Origin: Armatimonadota bacterium
GTDB taxonomy: Bacteria; Armatimonadota; HRBIN16
NCBI GenBank assembly: GCA_026003195.1
Contig: BPGU01000001.1
Coordinates: 248,001-312,000, forward strand
Reading direction: 5' to 3'
DNA: 64,000 nucleotides
The notes below the pieces were generated by a model, which was given only the letters and a program-made list of their open reading frames with translations, made no database searches and had not been told where the DNA came from. The position numbers and the translations under genes are program-made. Of this stretch, positions 32,885 to 42,422 are shown in pieces. Every line of letters begins with the position of its first letter. Position 1 is the first letter of the stretch.

Positions 32885-35278
32885 ATGCACCTTATCTTTG
32901 CGCCAGCCATCCGCTGGATGGAACACCTGTCTCTGGCGAAGAAGATGCTTACAGTAGCAGCAGTGTGCGCCGTGCCGTTGATAGTCTTCTCTTATCTTGT
33001 CTTGCAGGCAACCGGAGAGAATATCCAGCTTGCGCAGCGTGAAAAGGAGGGCACTGCTTTCCTCAAGCCCACCTTCAGCCTGTTACAACATGTTCAGCAG
33101 CATCGAGGTGCGGCAGCGGCTTTGCTAGCGGGTGACCGTTCCTTCCAGACTACCGTGGAGCAGAAGGCTCAGGCTATCGAACAGGATATTCAGGCAATCG
33201 ACAGCGCAGATAGGCGGTACGGAGCACGGTTTGGAGTATCTCGGCAATGGCAGCAGTGGAAACAAGGGTGGCAGGAGCTGCGTCGAAACCTGCATCATCT
33301 CTCGGTAACGCGGTCTACCGAACAGCATACCGCGCTGGTTCAGCAACTGCTACAGATACAACAAGCCATAGCCGATGCTTCCAGCATGAGCCTGGACCCT
33401 GAAATCGATACCTACTATGTGATGTACACCTTTGCCTTTGTATTACCCCCTGCTACTGAATATATGGGGCAAGCGCGAGCTATAGGCATGGGCGCTATTG
33501 CTTCCAAAGACATCTCCACGACACGTGACAGACTTGTTGCCCTGTCCACTCTGATACAGGATAGGGTAGCAACAACCCATACCAGCCTCGACAAGGTAAT
33601 ACACGCCGACCCGACGTTGCGTTCCCGCCTGGGAGAGGCATACAGGCAATACCAGGTCGCAGTGGACAAGTTCACAACTGTGCTAAATGATAGGTTGCTC
33701 AAAGGAGAGGTCGCCGGCATAACACCACAGGACTATTTTCGTCTGGCGACAGAAGCTATCGACTGTCAGTTTGTCCTGATAAACCAGCTGAGCCAGCAGT
33801 TCGACGTCCTCCTGGACAGACGCATTGCCCGTCTCAATATGCGTCGGTGCAGCATGCTGATGATTGCGCTTGTTCCGGTGCTCATAGCGGCGTGGTTATA
33901 CGGAGGTTTCTATCTGGCTATAAGACGCGGAGTGCAGCAACTGCTTTACATCTCACAGAAGATGGCTGTTGGCGACCTGCAGCTGGAGATGAAAATGACT
34001 GGCAGCAAGGAAGAGATAAACCAAATTAGCCAGGCGCTGGGGAGCGTGTTACACTACATGCAACAGCTGGCGCATGCCAGTCAACGCATCGCACAGGGCG
34101 ATCTGACAGTTCAACTCTCGCCCCAGTCTGAGCGAGATGCGCTGGGCAATGCCTTTGCGGAGATGACGCGGAGCTTACGTCAGATGGTCTGCCAGCTGGG
34201 ATCTGGAGCGGAACAGTTATCCTCCTTCGCCCAACAGATCAGTTCCGCCTCAGTACACTCGGCGCAAGCATCTGGAGAGGTTGCGCGGGGCAGCGAGCAA
34301 CTCGCCCAGCAAGCCACTGAAGCCGCTCAGGCGATGGACAACCTCGACCGAGCCATCCGCACCGTGCAACAGGGCAGCGAAACGCAACGCGAAGCCGCCC
34401 AGCAAGCCGAAGAGGGCATGAGACAAGCCGCCCAGGCGGTGGAAGAGGTCGCACGCTCCGCCCAGCAGATGGCTGCCTCCGCCCAGCAAGCCAGCGCCAT
34501 CGCCCAGCAGGGTGGACAGTCGGTGCAGGAGATGTTGCACACCATGCGCCAGATTCAGGAGCAGGCAGAAGCCTCCGCCCAGAAGGTGGCGCAGTTAGAC
34601 CAGCTGGGTCAGCAGATAGGCAACATCGTGCAGACGATCGAGCAGATAGCGGAGCAGACGAACCTGCTGGCGTTGAACGCGGCAATCGAGGCGGCTCGTG
34701 CGGGCGAGCACGGCAGAGGTTTCGCGGTAGTGGCGGACGAGGTACGCAAGTTGGCGGAGCAGGCAGGTGCTGCCACCAAAGAGATTGCGACGTTGATTGG
34801 CAACGTGCGTTCTGGAGTGGAGGAGGCGGTTCGCGCCATGCAAGCCACCGGTGCACAGGTTTCGGACGGTTTCGCCCGCAGTGAGCAGGTCGGTTCCGCG
34901 CTGATGCAGATTGTGGAGTCGGCGCAGCAGGTAGCGGGTGAGGTGCAGTCGGTGACGGCGGTGGCGGAGCAGATGTCGGCGAGCGTGCAGCAGGTATTGG
35001 CGACGGTGAGCACAGTGTTGCAGAGCGCGGAGGAGAACGCCCGTGCGGCGTTAGAGATGGTATCGGGTTCGGAACAGGTGTCTTCGGCGATTGCGTCGGT
35101 AGCGAGCATCAGCGAGGAGGCAGCGGCAAGTGCAGAGGAGTTGAACGCCTCCAGCGAAGAGGTCGCCGCGGCGGCGCAGGAGCTGTTGCAGATGTCGTAT
35201 GAGATGCGAAACCTGGCGAGCCGCTTCGTCGTACAACAAGACAGCAGCTCCCCAGTATCCGCACGCCTCGCTGCGTAG
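32885..35278 (+). CDS. Methyl-accepting chemotaxis protein with NIT-like sensor
   Basis: A 797-residue receptor. After a first TM helix (~residues 20-42) a long helical periplasmic domain contains [13 protein letters not shown] and [17 protein letters not shown], typical of the nitrate/nitrite-sensing (NIT) domain. A second TM (~residues 320-342) leads to HAMP and a long cytoplasmic coiled coil whose hairpin tip reads [35 protein letters not shown] 32885 follows GGGGAGG by 9 nt. There is no C-terminal CheR/CheB tether. No other chemotaxis gene lies in the window. Confidence 0.93.
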   Translation: MHLIFAPAIRWMEHLSLAKKMLTVAAVCAVPLIVFSYLVLQATGENIQLAQREKEGTAFLKPTFSLLQHVQQHRGAAAALLAGDRSFQTTVEQKAQAIEQDIQAIDSADRRYGARFGVSRQWQQWKQGWQELRRNLHHLSVTRSTEQHTALVQQLLQIQQAIADASSMSLDPEIDTYYVMYTFAFVLPPATEYMGQARAIGMGAIASKDISTTRDRLVALSTLIQDRVATTHTSLDKVIHADPTLRSRLGEAYRQYQVAVDKFTTVLNDRLLKGEVAGITPQDYFRLATEAIDCQFVLINQLSQQFDVLLDRRIARLNMRRCSMLMIALVPVLIAAWLYGGFYLAIRRGVQQLLYISQKMAVGDLQLEMKMTGSKEEINQISQALGSVLHYMQQLAHASQRIAQGDLTVQLSPQSERDALGNAFAEMTRSLRQMVCQLGSGAEQLSSFAQQISSASVHSAQASGEVARGSEQLAQQATEAAQAMDNLDRAIRTVQQGSETQREAAQQAEEGMRQAAQAVEEVARSAQQMAASAQQASAIAQQGGQSVQEMLHTMRQIQEQAEASAQKVAQLDQLGQQIGNIVQTIEQIAEQTNLLALNAAIEAARAGEHGRGFAVVADEVRKLAEQAGAATKEIATLIGNVRSGVEEAVRAMQATGAQVSDGFARSEQVGSALMQIVESAQQVAGEVQSVTAVAEQMSASVQQVLATVSTVLQSAEENARAALEMVSGSEQVSSAIASVASISEEAAASAEELNASSEEVAAAAQELLQMSYEMRNLASRFVVQQDSSSPVSARLAA

Positions 35279-35335
35279 ATAATGGAAGAGGTGGCAAACT
35301 CACGCTCTACTGCCCTTCTACGTTGCTAGCCTAGT

Positions 35336-35398
35336 GGGGCGCACTGAGGCGCGCACTGCAAGCGTGCTGTGTGTAGTGCGGGTTTCAGCCTGCGCCCC
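35336..35398. repeat. Imperfect inverted repeat between convergent genes
   Basis: GGGGCGCACTGAGGC at the left pairs imperfectly with GCCTGCGCCCC at the right, and CGCACTGCA with TAGTGCG inside, giving a long interrupted stem. It lies between the receptor stop and the end of the convergent oxidoreductase gene, which it slightly overlaps. It may act as a terminator or be a dispersed repeat. Confidence 0.45.
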
Positions 35399-36458
35399 GT
35401 GACACTCCCAACCACTTGCGGTAGATGGCTTCGAAGATACGAATATCCTGAAGTGCGTCCTCGCCAGAAGAACGGAAAGGCTCGCCGGTGCGCACACAGT
35501 GGATAAAGTGTGCTGCCTCGCGCTGGAACGACCACGACCAGCCTTCTTTGGGAAAGAGGCGTGAGTACTCCGCTCCCTCCGCCGAACGGTACACCTCTAC
35601 GGTGGCGCAGGCGTTGCGCAGCAACAGCGAAGGCGAAGTCGCTTTCACCCAGCCCTTCTGGAAGTATGCCTGAGTGTCTTCATCCCACTGGTGTGCCGCC
35701 AGCCCACCCGTCTCCAGAGAAACGCGCACGTTACTCATGCGCAACACCGCAACACCGGTGAAGGCGTCCTCATCCAGGTCCACCGCGGTCACTTCCCAGT
35801 CTTCGCCAACATCCAGTAGCCAGCGTGCGAGGTTCACATTGTGGCAGTACACCTGAAGGTAACCGATATAGCCTTGGTGGTACTTTTCCGGCAGCCAGTC
35901 AGGCACTTCGTTGGGTGCGCTGGGATAGGGTTCGTCCGTACCGATAACCGTCGCGGAGTTTCCCGCCGTCCAGTGTCCCCCGAAGCAGTGAGCGCGCAGG
36001 TAGAAGAGCCTGCCCAGCTCCCCTGACTGGCGGTAGGTATCTATCAGCTGCTTCGCCAGTTCGATGCCTGCGTCGTAGCGCTTCATGTAGGCGACCATCA
36101 GCCGACCGCCTCCTTCACGAGCCGCCTGTAGCATCCGCTCGGCGCGCGCTACTGTCAACGCCATGGGCTTCTCCATATAGACGGGTTTGCCGGCTCGCAG
36201 CGCGTCTTCTGCTACTTGCGCCTGATGCACGAAATGTGCCGAGACCGCTACCGCATCGATGTCGGGGTCTAGCAGCAGTTCGTTGTGCGTGGTGTACACG
36301 CGGGGGATGCCGAACCGCTCCGCGACTTTTTGCGCCAGCTGAGGGCGCATCTCCGCCAGTGCGACCACCTCGCAATCGGGCAGAGCGATAAAATGGGGCA
36401 GGTGTACCGCCTGTGCCATAAAACCCGCGCCGACGTATCCTAATCGAACCTTTTCCAT
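35385..36458 (-). CDS. Gfo/Idh/MocA-family oxidoreductase
   Basis: A 357-residue NAD(P)-dependent enzyme. The Rossmann motif is VRLGYVGAGFMAQAVHLPH, followed by the family's EKPMALTVARAERML segment with the catalytic-region lysine (residues ~94-108). These enzymes oxidise or epimerise sugars, inositols or biliverdin-like substrates; the substrate is not predictable. AAAGGAGGGAGC precedes the ATG, 14 nt after the upstream isomerase gene, suggesting a joint sugar or inositol pathway. Confidence 0.92.
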   Translation of the reverse strand: MEKVRLGYVGAGFMAQAVHLPHFIALPDCEVVALAEMRPQLAQKVAERFGIPRVYTTHNELLLDPDIDAVAVSAHFVHQAQVAEDALRAGKPVYMEKPMALTVARAERMLQAAREGGGRLMVAYMKRYDAGIELAKQLIDTYRQSGELGRLFYLRAHCFGGHWTAGNSATVIGTDEPYPSAPNEVPDWLPEKYHQGYIGYLQVYCHNVNLARWLLDVGEDWEVTAVDLDEDAFTGVAVLRMSNVRVSLETGGLAAHQWDEDTQAYFQKGWVKATSPSLLLRNACATVEVYRSAEGAEYSRLFPKEGWSWSFQREAAHFIHCVRTGEPFRSSGEDALQDIRIFEAIYRKWLGVSRGAG

Positions 36459-36472
36459 CTTGCTCCCTCCTT

Positions 36473-37297
36473 TTAGACCTTCGCCAGCACTGCATCCAGC
36501 GCGGCTTTAGCGTTGCGGATGACGCTCTCGTGCGTGTCCGCCCAGTAGTCCCGATTGAAGATCTCGATGCTCAGGAAACCCCTGTAGCCTACCTCGTTCT
36601 TGAGGATGCGGAACTCCTCCACAAGCGGTATCACGCCATGTCCGGGATAGACGCGATGGCTATCGTTCAGCTGATCGCGCGGCAGGTCGGGGCAGTCGTT
36701 CACATGTACGATGAGCAGCTGTTCTTTCGGTAGTCGGCGTATCTCGTCCAGCGGGATGCCCGACTTGTAGTAGTGGAAGGTATCCATCATGATGCCCACA
36801 TGGCGACTGGTGGATGCTCCTACCACGGCCAGTGCCTGTCGCGGTCCGGGCATAAAGGGTGCGCCGCCGATGGGCTCCAGAGCACATTTCACCTCATACT
36901 GTCCGCTGATCTCGCCATAGCGCTGGGCAGCTTCGCCTGCCCGCTCGATGGCTTCGGCGATACCCATGCCGGGCGGCGGGGCGTCGGCGGTGAAGCAGAG
37001 GAGCGTCTTGCAGCCCAGCTGGCGCGCGATGCGCGCATATTTGTCGATTCGGCGCAGCTGCTCTTCTTGCTGCACCGTATCGAAGGCGAAGAAAGGAAAC
37101 GCCATGATCGCTGCCACCTGAAGGCGATTTCTCGTCAGCTGGCGTTTGAGGTCACTCAGGGAGCGGCGTGTGAGGTAGTCATCGATCCGTCCTGCCTCTA
37201 TCTCCACCCCTTCGTAGCCATACTTGCCCAGCAGGTCTATCGTGGCTTCCAGCGGCTTGTCCGCCCCACAGGTAATCGTGTTGAAGCATGTTTTCAT
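36473..37297 (-). CDS. Sugar phosphate isomerase/epimerase (AP endonuclease 2 fold)
   Basis: A 274-residue TIM-barrel protein of the xylose-isomerase-like family. Landmarks are YGYEGVEIEAGRID, the metal-binding GIMMDTFHYYKSG and LLIVHVNDCPDLPR, and the final RGFLSIEIFNRDYW. It probably acts on keto sugars or inosose-like intermediates together with the downstream Gfo/Idh enzyme. Another, unrelated copy of this fold is at 48690-49523. Confidence 0.9.
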   Translation of the reverse strand: MKTCFNTITCGADKPLEATIDLLGKYGYEGVEIEAGRIDDYLTRRSLSDLKRQLTRNRLQVAAIMAFPFFAFDTVQQEEQLRRIDKYARIARQLGCKTLLCFTADAPPPGMGIAEAIERAGEAAQRYGEISGQYEVKCALEPIGGAPFMPGPRQALAVVGASTSRHVGIMMDTFHYYKSGIPLDEIRRLPKEQLLIVHVNDCPDLPRDQLNDSHRVYPGHGVIPLVEEFRILKNEVGYRGFLSIEIFNRDYWADTHESVIRNAKAALDAVLAKV

Positions 37298-37384
37298 CAG
37301 CTACCTCCCGTTGACGTGCTGCTATTCAGTTCTCCGCTCTCAGATTATTCCTCCATACCAACAATAAGGCATCGGAGAATACCG

Positions 37385-37528
37385 GTGGTACTGGCGGCGG
37401 TCGCCTACTGGGTGAACACACGCCCCAGAACGCTTCCTGAGCCTTCTGCACCCGGTTACTACACGGGTCCAATGAAAGGCAAGGGGGCGAATGCTACCGT
37501 TGCGCCAGAGCAGTTACCACCACGCTAA
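37385..37528 (+). CDS. Possible tiny membrane-associated protein
   Basis: A GTG at 37385 (GGAG 7 nt upstream) opens 47 codons, giving LAAVAYWVNTRPRTLPEPS then GYYTGPMKGKG and a short tail, ending 12 bp before a good terminator. The hydrophobic start is short, so this may be the 3' remnant of a longer single-pass protein whose 5' end was lost. The neighbouring terminator and the protein-like composition are the only support. Confidence 0.35.
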   Translation: MVLAAVAYWVNTRPRTLPEPSAPGYYTGPMKGKGANATVAPEQLPPR

Positions 37529-37539
37529 GTGTGTCCTCA

Positions 37540-37568
37540 GGGCGTCCCGGACGAGGGGCGCCCTTTTT
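37540..37568. terminator. Rho-independent terminator
   Basis: Stem GGGCGTCCC with GGGGCGCCC (one G.U pair), a 6-nt loop and CTTTTT on the plus strand. It sits between the tiny rightward frame and the 3' end of the leftward small membrane protein. Confidence 0.75.
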
Positions 37569-37739
37569 CTACTGCTGGACGACGGCGGACTGGTTACGCG
37601 GAAGCGACTCGTACGACACCCTTGCGCTGTGCCAGAACGCCACAACAGCTATCAACAGCATGACGATGATCACCAGCGCAACCATCCACGCGGGCATATC
37701 CAGCGCGGAACGGTCTTCGGGTTTTCCGTTATGGGACAT
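37569..37739 (-). CDS. Small single-pass membrane protein
   Basis: A 56-residue protein with one hydrophobic helix (WMVALVIIVMLLIAVVAFW, ~residues 18-36) preceded by a charged N-terminal segment. ATG 37739 is preferred; an upstream in-frame ATG (37769) is possible. No family recognised. It resembles in size and layout the proteins at 58482-58646 and 61308-61577. Confidence 0.5.
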   Translation of the reverse strand: MSHNGKPEDRSALDMPAWMVALVIIVMLLIAVVAFWHSARVSYESLPRNQSAVVQQ

Positions 37740-37879
37740 GGTGTTTGCCTCCGAAGGTAGCACTGACACTCCCGCCCTTTACCACTGGAACGAAACCCTT
37801 CGCCATACGGTCATAGTATAATAGATGCAGAGGAGTGTGGCAAGGTTCTCCAGAACGGCTTGAGCAGGAGGGAGAGACG

Positions 37880-38434
37880 ATGCCACAACCCATTTCGGAA
37901 CGACACCCGCTCAGACAGCTGTTCGGCACGCTGGTAGAGCAGGCGTTTACGCGCGTGCTGCAGGAGTACGAGCCAGACGTTTTGCGCTACATCACGAACC
38001 TGCTGACCGAGTTCACCCATATCGACAACGTCTATCGCATCCGCGATGCTCGAGGCAGGGCGTTGCGCGAAGTGGCGGAGATGCTGGCGGAGGGCGATAT
38101 GCTGCTGAACGCCACCTCCTTTGCTCGCGAGCGTGAGGTGCATCGTCACATCGGCGACTTTACGCTGTTCTGGTCGGGGGTGTATCCCGAGGCGATGCCG
38201 CGCTTGCGCCATGCCCTGAGCAAAGATGCGCTGATCGATTACGTGCAGCAGGGCAAGAAATCGTACTACATCGTTTCGACCTTCGAGGAAGGCGAGTGGC
38301 GACATGAGGCGCCGTTATTCCGCAGGCTTTCGGAACGGTTTGAGCTGTATATGTTCGGGCTGAATCTGGTGCGTCAGGGGTGGGAACGTCTTGCCCGCGA
38401 GCATTTTGACCGCTGGCAGCGCGGATTACAGTAG
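37880..38434 (+). CDS. Conserved hypothetical protein
   Basis: A 184-residue soluble, mostly helical protein without a signal peptide or TM segment. ATG 37880 follows GGAGGGAGAGACG. Recognisable stretches include HIGDFTLFWSGVYPEAMPRL and KKSYYIVSTFEEGEWRHEA, which I recall only as a conserved hypothetical family in Acidobacteria-like genomes. No catalytic motif is evident. Its stop overlaps the convergent glycosyltransferase gene by 9 bp. Confidence 0.75.
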   Translation: MPQPISERHPLRQLFGTLVEQAFTRVLQEYEPDVLRYITNLLTEFTHIDNVYRIRDARGRALREVAEMLAEGDMLLNATSFAREREVHRHIGDFTLFWSGVYPEAMPRLRHALSKDALIDYVQQGKKSYYIVSTFEEGEWRHEAPLFRRLSERFELYMFGLNLVRQGWERLAREHFDRWQRGLQ

Positions 38435-39529
38435 ACCCTGATACAACTCCAAGAGACGCCGGATATGCTGGTCTAAAGTATATCGCTCACAGACTACGCG
38501 ACGTGCAGAGGCGGCTATTGCCTGTCTCCTGGGCTCGCTGGCGAGCAGAGAGTGCACCGCATCGGCGAGAGTACGGGGGTTATTCGGGGGTGTCAGGATG
38601 CCGGTGTGCCCATTTTCAAGGATTTCGGCGGGCGCACCTCGGTTTGCTGAGATAACCGCAGTACCGCACGCCATTGCCTCCAGAATCACCAGACCGAACG
38701 GCTCCGGACGGGTACTGCAATGCACCAGCACATCGGCGGCAGCGATGACGGGAGCAATGTCGCGCTGGAATCCCAACCAGCGTATCTGTGGCGGAGCCGA
38801 TTCGCCCATTGCCCTGAGCTTCATCGCGTAGCGATGGTCGCCCATGCTGTCGTCACCCACCAGCCAGAAGACAGCGTCGGGGTGCCGGTGGCGTAGCGCC
38901 TGCGCCATCTGCAAGAAGAGATGCTGTCCCTTGAAGGGCATCACCCGTCCCACGTGAATCACCACCGGAACATCACCAGGCGTGCCCAACCGAAGGCGCA
39001 ACTCCGCACGCGCTGGAGGTTCCAGCGGCTGAAACAGAGAGATGTCTACACCGTGCGGGATGTGGTGCACTCTGGCTTGCAGCGCCTTCCCCATCTGCCT
39101 TTGCAGGGCGCCAGAGTAGGCAACCACCGCCCGGGCATAGCGCTGCGCGACCATCTGCAGCCATATCTTCTGCCAGAGGAAGGGAAACAGGTCATGGATG
39201 GACCACACCATCGGTACTTTCATTTGCCGACAGAGGCGACCGGCAAACCATCCCGCACGCACCGAGTAGGCATGCACCAGGTCGCAGCGGGTGATAGCCT
39301 CACGGAGCCGTTGCAAAGCGTGCTCACTCGGTCTGCCACCTCGACGCGGGGAAGGAATGTCGACGGGGAGCACCTCTACCCCGAGGGCATGCGCCTCCTC
39401 GGCAAGCGCGCCCGGTGGACAAGCCAGAGCTGGTTGCACCTGCTCACGCGGCAGACGTTCCAGCACGCGCAGCAAGCTGATTTCTGCTCCACCCAAGCCC
39501 TGCCACTGGTTCACATAGAGGATGCGCAT
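38426..39529 (-). CDS. Glycosyltransferase family 4 protein
   Basis: A 367-residue GT-B enzyme. The N-terminus MRILYVNQWQGLGGAEISLL carries the GG loop for acceptor recognition. The C-terminal donor domain shows VIHVGRVMPFKGQHL and PFGLVILEAMACGTAVISAN with the E-x7-E-like motif. It probably adds a nucleotide-activated sugar to a surface polysaccharide or lipid carrier. It starts 4 nt after the stop of a second GT gene, so the two likely work together. Confidence 0.92.
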   Translation of the reverse strand: MRILYVNQWQGLGGAEISLLRVLERLPREQVQPALACPPGALAEEAHALGVEVLPVDIPSPRRGGRPSEHALQRLREAITRCDLVHAYSVRAGWFAGRLCRQMKVPMVWSIHDLFPFLWQKIWLQMVAQRYARAVVAYSGALQRQMGKALQARVHHIPHGVDISLFQPLEPPARAELRLRLGTPGDVPVVIHVGRVMPFKGQHLFLQMAQALRHRHPDAVFWLVGDDSMGDHRYAMKLRAMGESAPPQIRWLGFQRDIAPVIAAADVLVHCSTRPEPFGLVILEAMACGTAVISANRGAPAEILENGHTGILTPPNNPRTLADAVHSLLASEPRRQAIAASARRVVCERYTLDQHIRRLLELYQGLL

Positions 39530-39533
39530 GATG

Positions 39534-40634
39534 TTACTCCTGGACATACGCCTCGGCGATTTGCCGGGCGATGATTCGCCAGTCAAACTGCAGGGCAAAT
39601 TCGCGCAGGTGCGCCCGTGCGGTGAACGAACGGCTCTGTTCTGCGCTGAGAAGCACCTTCTCTGCCATCATCTGTGCATCGTTCGGCGGTGCACTGGCAC
39701 AGACCGTGCCTGCCCACTCGTTGAGCGCAGGAGTGTCTGCAATCACCGCCGGAGTGCCACACGCCAGCGATTCCAGCACCGGCAGTCCGAAGCCTTCCCG
39801 CCAGGAGGGAAAAAGCAGCACATCGCAGCTTTGATACAGATCGCGAAGGCGAAGGTCGTCGCAATCGGCTTCCACCTGAAGGCAATCGGCGATATCGAGC
39901 TCACGTATCAATCGTTGATAGGATCGGGACAGGGGCTGTCCAGCCTTGACCCACCTCACCGGATACCCACTGTGGTGCAGGTGCGCTACTGTGCGTAAGA
40001 CAGCAGGGGTGTTTTTGTAGGGAGCGTTCGAGCCGACATGCAGTATCACTATCTCGTGCGGCTGGAAGCCCAGTTGCTCGCGTTTGCGCCTCCGCAGGTC
40101 GTCCGGCAGGAGAGTGAAGAAGTCCACGTCCACGCCGTCGTACACTGTTTTCACCTTCTGAGCAGGCACCGAAAAGAGACGTATCACATCGCTGGCGGTA
40201 GCGCGGCTACAGGCAATAATGGCATCTGCCTCCATAATGCTCTTCACCATCATCCGGTACAACCAGCGTGCGAGCTGTCGGCTCAAGGAGTGGCGATAGA
40301 TGTTCTCCGTCACCAGCGGGATCAGGTCGTGGCAGGTGACAACCTTGCGGTTCGCTGGCGTGACCGGCACCAGAAAGGACTCACTGTGGTCCACCACGTG
40401 CAGCACGTTGCAGCGAGGCAGGCGTGTCGCCAGACGTTGCAGGTGTCGTTGCGTTGCGAGCACATACAGGACGTGGATAGCTGCCGGTGGCAAGCGCCAT
40501 CGGAGGATCCCGGGAGGATGCCTGCTGACATATCGGATGTCAGAGGGTACAGGCAGGTAGCGATGCATTGCCTGTGTGACGCGATTCATGCTGGGTGCAC
40601 TGTGTGGATGTGCTCGCAAAAGCGTGACGTGCAT
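39534..40634 (-). CDS. Glycosyltransferase (GT1/GT4 fold)
   Basis: A 366-residue GT-B protein. KVVTCHDLIPLVTENIYR and ADAIIACSRATASDVIRLF mark the first domain, VILHVGSNAPYKNTPAVLR and FPSWREGFGLPVLESLACGT the donor-binding domain. ATG 40634 begins at the first beta strand (MHVTLLRAH); a GTG at 40655 is an alternative. First of a two-gene leftward operon with the GT4 above. Confidence 0.9.
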   Translation of the reverse strand: MHVTLLRAHPHSAPSMNRVTQAMHRYLPVPSDIRYVSRHPPGILRWRLPPAAIHVLYVLATQRHLQRLATRLPRCNVLHVVDHSESFLVPVTPANRKVVTCHDLIPLVTENIYRHSLSRQLARWLYRMMVKSIMEADAIIACSRATASDVIRLFSVPAQKVKTVYDGVDVDFFTLLPDDLRRRKREQLGFQPHEIVILHVGSNAPYKNTPAVLRTVAHLHHSGYPVRWVKAGQPLSRSYQRLIRELDIADCLQVEADCDDLRLRDLYQSCDVLLFPSWREGFGLPVLESLACGTPAVIADTPALNEWAGTVCASAPPNDAQMMAEKVLLSAEQSRSFTARAHLREFALQFDWRIIARQIAEAYVQE

Positions 40635-40709
40635 AGTGTCGAATCTTTTCGCCACCTCACCATCGAATCACTTCAGGGATCACCCTAGAGAATCCTGTGC
40701 GTTTTACCG

Positions 40710-40997
40710 ATGATAAAAACAGCAAACAAGCGCAACAAAGAGCGAAAAATGAACGGAGAAAAGCAAAAAAGGAACAAGGAAGCAATAAACCCTGAGGTCA
40801 TGAGTGTGCGAGAGCTTGCGGATTATTTGCGGCTATCTGTGCATACAGTCTACCGGCTTGCTGAGCAAGGCAAACTGCCCGGGCGGAAAGTGGGTAAGCA
40901 CTGGCGTTTTCATCGGGACGTGATTGTTGCCTGGCTGGCAACGTACCGCGAGGAGGATGCGCTGTTCGGGGCTTCCTGTGGAGGTATGGATGAATGA
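40710..40997 (+). CDS. MerR/excisionase-family (BldC-like) DNA-binding protein
   Basis: A 95-residue protein with a lysine/asparagine-rich N-terminal tail and an HTH_17 winged-helix domain: MSVRELADYLRLSVHTVYRL, AEQGKLPGRKVGKHWRFHRD, IVAWL. This is the excY/BldC type used both by phage excisionases and by small chromosomal regulators. Starts at 40749 or 40800 are possible. Its last codons overlap the diguanylate cyclase start by 4 nt, so the two are translationally coupled. Probably a regulator rather than an excisionase because no integrase or attachment site is nearby. Confidence 0.85.
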   Translation: MIKTANKRNKERKMNGEKQKRNKEAINPEVMSVRELADYLRLSVHTVYRLAEQGKLPGRKVGKHWRFHRDVIVAWLATYREEDALFGASCGGMDE

Positions 40998-42331
40998 ATT
41001 TCAGGGGAAGTAGAAACCAGCCGGATAGCGGCGACAGCAGGGCTTCTCTCTCACCGCGTCTGGCGTCCCTGCCCCGGCCCACAGCGAAAGCTATAGAGCA
41101 ACTACTGGATACGATGCTTGTCGCGGTGAGGGGAGACACAGGGGCGATCTGGGTGGAGTACGAGCGCTCGGTGTACACGCTCGCTGTGCGTCAGATGACC
41201 ATCCAGAAAATTCATCTGTTGCAACAAATGATCAAAACAGTGGGGCAATCTCTGCCGATAGTCGTCCAGTGTCAGGAACAGACCTATGCGGTCGTCTACG
41301 CCGGTTACCCCCTGCTCCGGGTCTATATCGCAGTGAAGGTAGAGAAAATCGGTTCTCTCCATCACCGTCTCATGCCCCGCTTCGCGCGCCTAGCGCAAAC
41401 TGTACTACAGGCGAGCAGCTCACCCATCGGCACACCAGCGGAGGACCCCGCCTACCAGGCGTATCGGGTTATCGTGGAGAAGTCTTTGAGGAGGCTCTGC
41501 GAGTTGATGCAGGCGACGGGATGTGCCCTGTTGTGGTTCTCTCCCTGGAGCAGCTCCTGGCATCGGTTTACGGTAGGTAGCGTACCGAGCCGGCTGTACC
41601 AGCAGCTCTGGGAAATGCCTTCACCAGGAGATGGGCTAGATGCATGGGTCAGAGATATGCAGAACCTCATCCAGAGTCGTGGCCACTACTGCATTGCTGA
41701 TGAGATGACCGTTCGCGACGTGGTGAAGGGATGTGTCTTCCTGTGGCGCGAAGAGCCACAGGGTGATTTTAGCGCCGATGAAGCAGAGTGGCTGAGAGTG
41801 ACGGTGCAGATGATAGGGGCTTCTCTGGATGTTCTGGAAACGCAGTCGGAACTGCTGCAAAGGGTGTACCAGGACCCGCTGACCGGTCTGTTCAATCGTC
41901 TTTATTTCGAGGTTGCCTATCGGCAGATTCTCCACGGCGCGCAAAGACATCCTCGCCCGGTATCTTTGTTGCTTATGGACATCGATCGTTTCAAGCGCAT
42001 CAACGATACTTACGGACATGAGACCGGTGATATGGTGCTTCAGGTGGTGGGGCAAGTGCTTCAGCAGGTGCGTGCGGGCGACGTTCCCGCGCGCTACGGT
42101 GGCGACGAGTTTGTGATTTTGCTGCCCGATACCGACAAAACAGGGGCGCGGATACTGGCGCAGCGCCTGCAACACGCCTTGAGGCAGGCTATGGGGCAGC
42201 TGGGCTTGCCCTTCGAGGTCACGCTCAGCATCGGATGTGCGACTGTGAACAACGGTGACACCAGTTTGCTTCTGCTGGCGGACCAGGACATGTATGAGCA
42301 GAAGCGAAGCGGAAAGGCAGCCGTAGGATAG
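40994..42331 (+). CDS. GGDEF diguanylate cyclase
   Basis: A 445-residue protein. The N-terminal ~110 residues are of unknown type, residues ~145-275 look like a GAF-type sensor, and the C-terminus is a GGDEF domain with DPLTGLFNRLYFE, DIDRFKRINDTYGHETGD and RYGGDEFVILLPDT. The active-site motif is intact, and RAGD lies exactly five residues before it, matching the RxxD inhibitory c-di-GMP site. It should make c-di-GMP from two GTP with product feedback. No TM or signal peptide, so it acts in the cytoplasm. Confidence 0.94.
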   Translation: MNFRGSRNQPDSGDSRASLSPRLASLPRPTAKAIEQLLDTMLVAVRGDTGAIWVEYERSVYTLAVRQMTIQKIHLLQQMIKTVGQSLPIVVQCQEQTYAVVYAGYPLLRVYIAVKVEKIGSLHHRLMPRFARLAQTVLQASSSPIGTPAEDPAYQAYRVIVEKSLRRLCELMQATGCALLWFSPWSSSWHRFTVGSVPSRLYQQLWEMPSPGDGLDAWVRDMQNLIQSRGHYCIADEMTVRDVVKGCVFLWREEPQGDFSADEAEWLRVTVQMIGASLDVLETQSELLQRVYQDPLTGLFNRLYFEVAYRQILHGAQRHPRPVSLLLMDIDRFKRINDTYGHETGDMVLQVVGQVLQQVRAGDVPARYGGDEFVILLPDTDKTGARILAQRLQHALRQAMGQLGLPFEVTLSIGCATVNNGDTSLLLLADQDMYEQKRSGKAAVG

Positions 42332-42354
42332 TCTCCCAACCTTCTCCCTGTCTG

Positions 42355-42383
42355 TTGACACCTCGTGTGGAGTAAGGTAAACT
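42355..42383 (+). promoter_or_regulatory. Sigma-70 promoter of dxs
   Basis: TTGACA at 42355-42360, a 17-bp spacer and TAAACT at 42378-42383, 39 bp before the dxs start codon. Confidence 0.75.
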
Positions 42384-42422
42384 GATTCCCGTAAGGAAAT
42401 CCCTCAAAGAAGGAGAACGTAC

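Noticed and set aside
40710-40997. Phage excisionase
   Set aside because: The fold fits, but there is no integrase, attachment site or phage gene nearby, and the gene is coupled to a diguanylate cyclase.
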